Of a stretch of DNA of 64,000 nt, positions 58,350 to 64,000 are shown one piece after another. Below the pieces are notes generated by a model, which had not been told where the DNA came from, did no database searches, and was given only the letters and a program-made list of their open reading frames with translations. Source of the DNA: Actinoplanes teichomyceticus ATCC 31121 (GTDB lineage Bacteria; Actinomycetota; Actinomycetes; Mycobacteriales; Micromonosporaceae); assembly GCF_003711105.1 (NCBI RefSeq), contig NZ_CP023865.1, positions 3,993,001 to 4,057,000 of the forward strand, in the 5' to 3' direction. Both the position numbers and the translations under genes were made by a program. How positions within the stretch are numbered: the stretch's first letter is position 1; every line of letters begins with the position of its first letter.

Positions 58350-59852
58350 GTGGTGACCGGCCCGCTCAGCAGCCGGCTGGCTACGCTGTGTCACGAGATC
58401 GTCACGGAATTTGGTTCCGGTGCTGGTGGCCAGGTACGACAGATCGGCGAACGTCTCCACGAGCCGCTACGCGTCGCCATCGCCGGCCGCCTGAAAGCCG
58501 GAAAGTCGACACTAGTGAACGCCCTCATCGGACGGCGCGTCGCCCCGACCGCCGCCGGCGAATGCACTAGAGTCGTCACCCGCTTCCGGTACGGCCCCGC
58601 CGACCGCGTCGACATCGTCACCCGCGACGGCAACCGGCGCAGCCTGCCGCTCGACGACGACGGCATGATCCCGGCACGCCTGGGCGTACCCGCCACCACC
58701 ATCGCCTACCTCGACGTCACCCTCACCGACGACCGGCTGCGCGAGCTCACCGTCGTCGACACCCCCGGCCTGTCCTCCACCGACCACGCCTCCAGCCGCC
58801 GCGCCCGGCACGCCGTCGGCCACGCCCCCTTCGACGACGGCATCGACGCCGACTCCACCAGCGAGATCGCCGCCGCCGAAGCCGTCATCTACGTGTTCAC
58901 CCAAGCCGTACGCGCCGACGACGTGCACGCCCTGCACGCCTTCCACGACGCCTCCGCCCGCCTGGCCGCCAGCCCCGTCAACGCCCTCGGCGTCCTCGCC
59001 AAAATCGACACCCTCGCCGGCGGCCCCGACGACCCGTGGCCGATCGCCGTCCCGCTCGCCGCCGACCAGGCCCGCCTGCTGCACCGCACCGTCAGCGACG
59101 TCGTACCCCTGGCCGGCCTGCTCGCCGAAACCGCCGGCGCCGGACGCCTCACCGGCGCCGACCGCGACAGCCTCACCCGCCTGGCCACCCTGCCCGGCCC
59201 CGACCTGCGCCTGCTGCTGACCTCCGTCGACCTGTTCCGCACCCTGCCGGCCCCGCTCGACGCCGAACGCCGCGAACGGCTGCTGACCCGCCTCGACCTG
59301 TACGGCATCGGCTACGCCTGCGCCCAGCTGGCCGCCGAGCCACACCTGAGCACCGGCGAACTCGTCCGCCGGCTGCTGGCCGCCTCCGGCCTGCCCCGCC
59401 TGCACCACACCCTGCGCCAATGCTTCAGCTGGCGCGCCGACGCCATCAAAGCCGGATGGGCCCTGACCCGCCTGGAACGCATCGCCGGACACACCAGCGA
59501 CCCACGACTGCGCGCCGCCGTCCGCGACCGCCTCGAAACCGCGCTCCGCGACCCCGCCTACCACCGGCTACGACTGCTCGACGCCGCACAGCGCGCCGCC
59601 ACCGGCGCCGTCACGCTACCGGCCGACCGCGAAACCGACCTGATCCGCCTGGCCACCAGCGACGACCCGCGCACCGTGCTGCAACTGCCGCACGCCGCCC
59701 CCGACGAACTGGCCGCCGCCGCGATCACCGCCGCCGCCGGCTGGCGCGCCTACGCCGTCGACGGCGCCGGACCCGCCCAGGCCCGCCTGGCCCACATCGC
59801 CCACCGCGGATACCAGCTACTGGCCCAGGAGGTACGCCGATGCGCGAGCTGA
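58350..59852 (+). CDS. Dynamin-like GTPase, first of a pair
   Basis: The 500-aa protein has a large-GTPase G domain: G1 AIAGRLKAGKSTLVNALIGR (about 42-61), a G2-region Thr in GECTRVVTRF, G3 VVDTPGLSSTD and a G4-like AKID in LGVLAKIDTLAGG. A long helical region follows with no clear transmembrane segment. Paired bacterial dynamins (IniA/IniC and DynA/DynB types) remodel membranes under stress or at sporulation septa. The GTG at 58350 is the first sensible start. It overlaps the next gene by 13 bp. Confidence 0.85.
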   Translation: MVTGPLSSRLATLCHEIVTEFGSGAGGQVRQIGERLHEPLRVAIAGRLKAGKSTLVNALIGRRVAPTAAGECTRVVTRFRYGPADRVDIVTRDGNRRSLPLDDDGMIPARLGVPATTIAYLDVTLTDDRLRELTVVDTPGLSSTDHASSRRARHAVGHAPFDDGIDADSTSEIAAAEAVIYVFTQAVRADDVHALHAFHDASARLAASPVNALGVLAKIDTLAGGPDDPWPIAVPLAADQARLLHRTVSDVVPLAGLLAETAGAGRLTGADRDSLTRLATLPGPDLRLLLTSVDLFRTLPAPLDAERRERLLTRLDLYGIGYACAQLAAEPHLSTGELVRRLLAASGLPRLHHTLRQCFSWRADAIKAGWALTRLERIAGHTSDPRLRAAVRDRLETALRDPAYHRLRLLDAAQRAATGAVTLPADRETDLIRLATSDDPRTVLQLPHAAPDELAAAAITAAAGWRAYAVDGAGPAQARLAHIAHRGYQLLAQEVRRCAS

Positions 59853-61645
59853 CCACCGTCATGGACACCGCGATCCGCGACACCCTGGCCTACCTGCGCA
59901 CCACCGACATGGACGCCGCCGCCGACCTCGCCCAGCTACGCCACACCCAGCTCACCCGCCCCGGCGTGGTCGTCGTCGGCGAAACCAAACGCGGCAAAAG
60001 CTCCCTGGTCAACGCCCTGCTCGGCGCCCCCGGCCTGTCCCCGGTCGGCGCCGGCGTCACCACCGCCACCTACCTGCACATCACCCCCGGCCCCACCTAC
60101 ACCGCCCACGCCTGGCTCAGCGACGGCGGCGCACCCGTGCCCGCCGACGACCTCACCGCCTTCACCGCCGCGCGCCGTCGCGCCCGGCGCATCGACATCA
60201 CCCACCCCGCGCCGCTACTGCAATACCTGAGCCTGCTCGACACCCCCGGCGCCGGCGGCCTCGACCCCGCCCACGCCACCGTCGCCCTCGACGCGGTACG
60301 CCGCGCCACCGCGCTGCTGTTCGTCGCCGACGCCTCCGCCCCGCTGTCCCAACCGGAACTCGACTTCCTCGCCCGAGCCGCCGAACGCATCGACGCCGTC
60401 ATCTTCACCCTCACCAAGATCGACGCCTACCCCCAGTGGCGGCGCATCGCCGAGGACAACCACACCCTGCTGCAGGCCCACGCCCCCCGCTTCGCCGCCG
60501 CCCCCTGGTACCCGGTCTCCGCCCGGCTGGCCGAACTCGCCCTCACCGCCGGCCCCGACACCCGCAACGCCCTCGCCGACGCCTCCCGCATCCCCGGCCT
60601 GCAACACGCCCTGGTCGAACTCGCCGGGCGCGGCCACCAACTGCAACTGGCCAACGTGCTGCGCGCCGCCCGCGGCGAACTGGCCCGCCTGCACACCCTG
60701 GCCACCGCGAAACTGCACGCCACCACCGCCGACCCGGCCCACCAGGCCCGGCTACGCGCCCAACGCGCCGCCCTGGCCGACCGCCGCCGCAGCCAGACCC
60801 GCCAATGGACCCTGCTGCTCAACGCCGAGATCCAACGCGCCCGGGTGGAAACCGTCGGCACCCTGCGCGGCCACATCACCGACATCCAACACCAGATCAC
60901 CACCAGCATCGACACCATGCGCGGCGACCAGCTCACCCACCTGCCCGACCACCTCGACCTGCACCTGCAGGCCACCGCCGCCACCCTGTCCGAACACCTA
61001 GAACACACCTTCACCCAGGTCACCGACACCGTACTGACCAGCGCCTGCGAACCCGGCGAACGCGACACCGTGCTCGGCAAGGTCAACGCCACCCTGCGCC
61101 ACGCCGTGACCGCCACCCCACCACGCGACGGCTCCGGCGACAACCTGCTCATCGCCCTGTCCGCCGGCGGCATCGCCTTCATGGCCGGCCGCGGCGCCGC
61201 CGCCGGCCTGTCCGTGCTCGGCGCCGCCGCCGGCGGCCTGCTCATCCCCGCCGCCGGCCTCGGCCTCGGCCTGGCCGCCGGCGGCTACGTCCTCTACCGC
61301 CGCCGCGTCCACACCGACCGCCAACACGCCCGCACCTGGCTACGCGACGTGCTCACCGAAGCCCGCGCCGCCCTCACCGACGAGATCACCGTCCGATTCA
61401 CCGACCTGCAGTACGCCCTGTCACTCGCCCTCGACGACGCCGCCGGGCGCCGCCTGCGCGACCTCGACACCCAGATCGCCGAGATCGACGCGGCCGCCGC
61501 CGAGGACACCGCCGGCCGCGCCAAACGCCGCGCCGCCGCACAACACGAGCTCGACACGGTACGCACACGACTACACCAGGCCGACGAAGCCCTGCTACGG
61601 GCACGCGCCCTGACCCCGGCACCACTCGACGAAGGGCAGTCATGA
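59840..61645 (+). CDS. Dynamin-like GTPase with C-terminal membrane hairpin, second of a pair
   Basis: The 601-aa protein has G1 VVVGETKRGKSSLVNALLGA (about 42-61), G2-region Thr residues in AGVTTATYL, G3 LLDTPGAGGLD and G4-like LTKID. A helical stalk (about 270-440) follows, then a long Gly/Ala-rich hydrophobic segment (about 435-490: GGIAFMAGRGAAAGLSVLGA ... LGLGLAAGGYVLY), probably a membrane-inserting hairpin or paddle, and a coiled coil to the end. GGAGG lies before the ATG. It likely forms a heteromeric complex with 58350-59852, with this subunit holding the membrane. Confidence 0.85.
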   Translation: MRELTTVMDTAIRDTLAYLRTTDMDAAADLAQLRHTQLTRPGVVVVGETKRGKSSLVNALLGAPGLSPVGAGVTTATYLHITPGPTYTAHAWLSDGGAPVPADDLTAFTAARRRARRIDITHPAPLLQYLSLLDTPGAGGLDPAHATVALDAVRRATALLFVADASAPLSQPELDFLARAAERIDAVIFTLTKIDAYPQWRRIAEDNHTLLQAHAPRFAAAPWYPVSARLAELALTAGPDTRNALADASRIPGLQHALVELAGRGHQLQLANVLRAARGELARLHTLATAKLHATTADPAHQARLRAQRAALADRRRSQTRQWTLLLNAEIQRARVETVGTLRGHITDIQHQITTSIDTMRGDQLTHLPDHLDLHLQATAATLSEHLEHTFTQVTDTVLTSACEPGERDTVLGKVNATLRHAVTATPPRDGSGDNLLIALSAGGIAFMAGRGAAAGLSVLGAAAGGLLIPAAGLGLGLAAGGYVLYRRRVHTDRQHARTWLRDVLTEARAALTDEITVRFTDLQYALSLALDDAAGRRLRDLDTQIAEIDAAAAEDTAGRAKRRAAAQHELDTVRTRLHQADEALLRARALTPAPLDEGQS

Positions 61646-62097
61646 CCGACCACTGGGGCGACTTCGACGACCACGACCTGCCCGGCCTCACCGACCACGA
61701 CGACCTGCCCGGCATCCACGAACCGGCCGACACCCCCGCACCCGAGGAAGACCTCGGCCCCGACCCGCACGAGCACCCCACCGACCCACCCGCACCCGAC
61801 CACGAGCACCCCGCCGACCCACCCGCACCCGGCGACACCGCCGGCGACGACTTCCCACCCCCGCTGCACGTCGACGAGCTGCCCGAACCCGTCGACGGCT
61901 TCCCCTGGATCGACACCGCCACCCTCGGCGACCCCGACACCTACCAACCCCCGCACGAACCGGTCGACCCGGCCGCACTGGCCGACCACGCCGGCATCGA
62001 CATCCCCGACGGCGCCGACCCCTGGACCACCCTCGCCGCCAGCGACGACCCCGCCGTCAGCGCCCTCGCCCGCTGGTGGACACCCGACCCCCGGTGA
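61642..62097 (+). CDS. Acidic Asp/Pro/His-rich low-complexity protein in the dynamin operon
   Basis: The 151-aa product (MTDHWGDFDDHDLPGLTDHD ... DPWTTLAASDDPAVSALARW) overlaps the second dynamin gene by 4 bp (ATGA), so it is almost certainly cotranslated. Residues 1-75 are low complexity with DHEHPADPPAP-type repeats (HEHPTDPPAP, HEHPADPPAP) and many acidic residues. The last 70 residues are more ordered (PLHVDELPEPVDGFPWIDTA). It may be a flexible partner or adaptor of the GTPases. No family was recognised. Confidence 0.7.
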   Translation: MTDHWGDFDDHDLPGLTDHDDLPGIHEPADTPAPEEDLGPDPHEHPTDPPAPDHEHPADPPAPGDTAGDDFPPPLHVDELPEPVDGFPWIDTATLGDPDTYQPPHEPVDPAALADHAGIDIPDGADPWTTLAASDDPAVSALARWWTPDPR

Positions 62098-62168
62098 TCG
62101 GCATCTCGCCCGCACCGCCCACGGATGACATCATGTGCGCGCACCGAACCACACCCCGGGAGCACACG

Positions 62169-63545
62169 ATGGCCGTCACCGGCACCCCGACACCCACCCC
62201 CGCCGGTCGACGCGAACGCACCGGCTGGTACCTCTACGACTGGGCCAACTCGGCGTTCTCCACCACCGTCATCACCGTCTTCCTCGGCCCGTTCCTGACC
62301 AGCGTCACCGAACAGGCCGCCGGCTGCGCCATCGACGCCGACGACTGCGACGCCGCCGTGCACCCGCTCGGCATCACCATCGCCGCCGGCTCCTACTTCC
62401 CCTACCTGGTGTCCCTGTCGGTCCTGCTGACCGTCGTCGTCCTGCCCATCATGGGCGCCATCACCGACCGCGCCCCCCGCAAGAAACCCCTGCTGGCCGG
62501 CGCCGCCTTCCTCGGCGCCGCCGCCACCGTCGCGATGGTCTTCGTCACCGGCGAACGCTACCTGCTCGGCGGCGCGCTCTTTCTGATCGCCAACATCGCC
62601 TTCGGCGCCTCCATCGTCGTCTACCACTCCTTCCTGCCCCAACTGACCGGCCCCGACGACCGCGACCGCGTCTCCAGCCTCGGCTGGGGCATCGGCTACC
62701 TCGGCGGCGGCATCCTGCTGCTGCTCAACCTCATCGCCGTCACCACCCTCAGCCAGCACGACAACCCGCAACGCACCCTCGACCTGGCCCGCTACGCCAT
62801 CGTCTCCGCCGGCATCTGGTGGGCCGGCTTCACCCTGCTACCGCTGCTCTGGCTGCGCGAACACCCCGGCGCACACAGCAGCAACACCCGCGGCAACGTA
62901 CTCACCGACGGCTTCCGCCAACTACGGCACACCCTCACCGCCCTGCGCGCCTACCCGCTCACCCTCGCCTTCCTCGGCGCCTACCTGATCTACAACGACG
63001 GCATCCAGACGATCATCTCGCTGGCCAGCCAATTCGGCACCGAAGAACTCCACCTCGACCAATCCACCCTGATCATCACGATCCTCATCGTGCAATTCCT
63101 CGCCTTCGGCGGCGCCCTGCTGCTCGGCGCGCTCGCCCGACGCATCGGCGCCCGCAACACCATCCTGATCAGCCTCGCCCTCTGGCTCGCCGTCGTCACC
63201 GCCGCATTCTGGCTACCCGCCCGCGCCCCCGTACCGTTCATGCTGCTGGGCGCCGGCATCGGCCTGGTCATGGGCGGCAGCCAGGCCCTCAGCCGCAGCC
63301 TGTTCTCCCAACTCATCCCGCACGGCCGCGAAGGCGAGTACTACGGCTTCTACGAAATCAGCGACAAAGGCACCAGCTGGCTCGGCCCACTCTTCTTCGG
63401 CCTGATCTTCCAACTCACCGGCAGCTACCGCCTCGGCATCATCTCCCTGATCATCTTCTTCGTCACCGGCGCCGCCCTGCTCGCCCTGGTCCCCCTGCGG
63501 CGCGCCATCACCGCCGCCGGCAACACCCCACCGAAGCTGATCTGA
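62169..63545 (+). CDS. UMF1/Atg22-like MFS transporter
   Basis: The 458-aa membrane protein has about 12 helices and the subgroup's landmarks: GWYLYDWANSAFSTTVITVF at the start, PIMGAITDRAPRKKP (loop 2-3), NIAFGASIVVYHSFLPQLTG, RVSSLGWGIGYLGGGI and MGGSQALSRSLFSQLIPHGR. Bacterial members are probably metabolite or amino-acid exporters; the substrate is unknown. The ATG at 62169 is chosen because the family's Arg-Thr-Gly-Trp start follows. It overlaps the GntR gene by 1 bp (TGATG). Confidence 0.85.
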   Translation: MAVTGTPTPTPAGRRERTGWYLYDWANSAFSTTVITVFLGPFLTSVTEQAAGCAIDADDCDAAVHPLGITIAAGSYFPYLVSLSVLLTVVVLPIMGAITDRAPRKKPLLAGAAFLGAAATVAMVFVTGERYLLGGALFLIANIAFGASIVVYHSFLPQLTGPDDRDRVSSLGWGIGYLGGGILLLLNLIAVTTLSQHDNPQRTLDLARYAIVSAGIWWAGFTLLPLLWLREHPGAHSSNTRGNVLTDGFRQLRHTLTALRAYPLTLAFLGAYLIYNDGIQTIISLASQFGTEELHLDQSTLIITILIVQFLAFGGALLLGALARRIGARNTILISLALWLAVVTAAFWLPARAPVPFMLLGAGIGLVMGGSQALSRSLFSQLIPHGREGEYYGFYEISDKGTSWLGPLFFGLIFQLTGSYRLGIISLIIFFVTGAALLALVPLRRAITAAGNTPPKLI

Positions 63546-63907
63546 TGAACATCACCATCGACCCCACCTCCCCGACCGCCCCCTACGAACAGATCCGGCT
63601 GCAGATCGCCGCCCTCGCCGCCGACGGCACCCTGCCCGCCGGCACCAAACTCCCCCCGGTCCGCCACCTCGCCACCGACCTCGGCGTGGCCGCCAACACC
63701 GTCGCCCGCGCCTACAGAGAACTCGAACAAGCCGGCCTCGTCGACACCCGCGGCCGCCTCGGCACCGTCATCACCGCCCGCGCCACCGGCACCTCCCAGC
63801 GCGCCCAGCAAGCCGCCACCGCCTACGCCGCAACCACCCGAGCCCTCGGCATCCCACCCGAGACCGCGCTCGCCCTGGTCAAAGCCGCCCTCGACGCCGC
63901 CACCTGA
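63545..63907 (+). CDS. Short GntR-family (YtrA-type) transcriptional regulator
   Basis: The 120-aa protein is a GntR winged helix (APYEQIRLQIAALAADGTLP, KLPPVRHLATDLGVAANTVA, RAYRELEQAGLVDTRGRLGT) with only a short helical tail (about 80-120) and no effector domain, as in the YtrA subgroup that often controls adjacent transporter genes. It starts at an ATG sharing one base with the stop of the UMF1 transporter, so the pair is cotranscribed and probably autoregulated. Confidence 0.85.
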   Translation: MNITIDPTSPTAPYEQIRLQIAALAADGTLPAGTKLPPVRHLATDLGVAANTVARAYRELEQAGLVDTRGRLGTVITARATGTSQRAQQAATAYAATTRALGIPPETALALVKAALDAAT

Positions 63908-64000
63908 ACCACCACCGCTCCCGGCACGGCCGGCACGCCGACAACCGCGCCGCACCGGGCAACGCCGCGGGCACCGGCCTACCGCGGCCCCGCCACGATC

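Noticed and set aside
1..64000. CRISPR arrays, tRNA or rRNA genes
   Set aside because: No regularly spaced repeats of 25-40 bp and no cloverleaf-like or rRNA-like stretches were noticed by eye. A covariance-model scan was not possible.

Overview
The window is about 64 kb of very GC-rich DNA with frequent GTG starts, strong GGAGG-type ribosome binding sites, 4-bp start/stop overlaps inside operons and C-ending codons. With several actinobacterial protein families (DUF6204, DUF6192, RacP-like, Clp-N/HTH, LuxR-ATPase, dynamin pair, a FliA/WhiG-type sigma factor) this points to an actinobacterium, probably Micromonosporaceae (Actinoplanes-like). The genus is an inference. No rRNA, tRNA or CRISPR array was seen.

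Layout. 0.5-3.7 kb: a secreted ricin-type lectin, a small secreted protein, an aminoglycoside-phosphotransferase-like kinase and a decayed fragment. 3.8-12.6 kb: one giant secreted protein with 13 fibronectin III domains and five pectin methylesterase domains, two of which have lost a catalytic Asp. 12.8-16.5 kb: a formaldehyde-dehydrogenase-like zinc enzyme and a tightly coupled SRPBCC / zinc alcohol dehydrogenase / DUF1345 operon. 17-25.5 kb: housekeeping and accessory genes (truncated monooxygenase, second lectin, GNAT, LytR_C protein, M1 peptidase, sugar-nucleotide reductase-like protein, DUF6204, VOC, Clp-N regulator with twin operators) plus a TerC remnant. 25.8-28.7 kb: FliA-like sigma factor, XerC/D-like recombinase and uppP. 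28.7-36.9 kb: a conserved hypothetical, a frameshifted NUDIX gene, a second recombinase whose start codon lies inside an inverted repeat, VOC and endonuclease/phosphatase genes of unusual G-rich codon use, a sigma-region-4/zinc-finger operon behind a structured leader, and a secreted RTX protein. 37-44 kb: decayed hydrolase and transposases mixed with intact APH, DinB, GNAT, LysR, EamA and lipoprotein genes.

The most notable structure is at 44.7-50.4 kb. An IS5-type transposase gene is split at its conserved NGR codons by a 5,627-bp element (44738-50364). The element has perfect 10-bp terminal inverted repeats and is flanked by a 6-bp direct repeat (CGGCCG). Removing it restores the transposase frame exactly. 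It carries a Tn554-type module (two tyrosine recombinases and a DUF6262 TnpC-like protein) and a TetR/DUF1772 cargo pair with matching operators. tnpA has an amber codon, and tnpB has a frameshift and an amber codon, so the element is probably immobile now.

50.8-52.9 kb holds a RacP/DUF6192/zinc-ribbon operon. 53-58 kb holds a short CoaD paralogue, an MFS exporter and a large LuxR-family ATPase regulator coupled to a small HTH partner. 58.3-62.1 kb is a three-gene operon of two dynamin-like GTPases and an acidic low-complexity protein. A UMF1-type MFS transporter overlapping a short GntR regulator ends the window.
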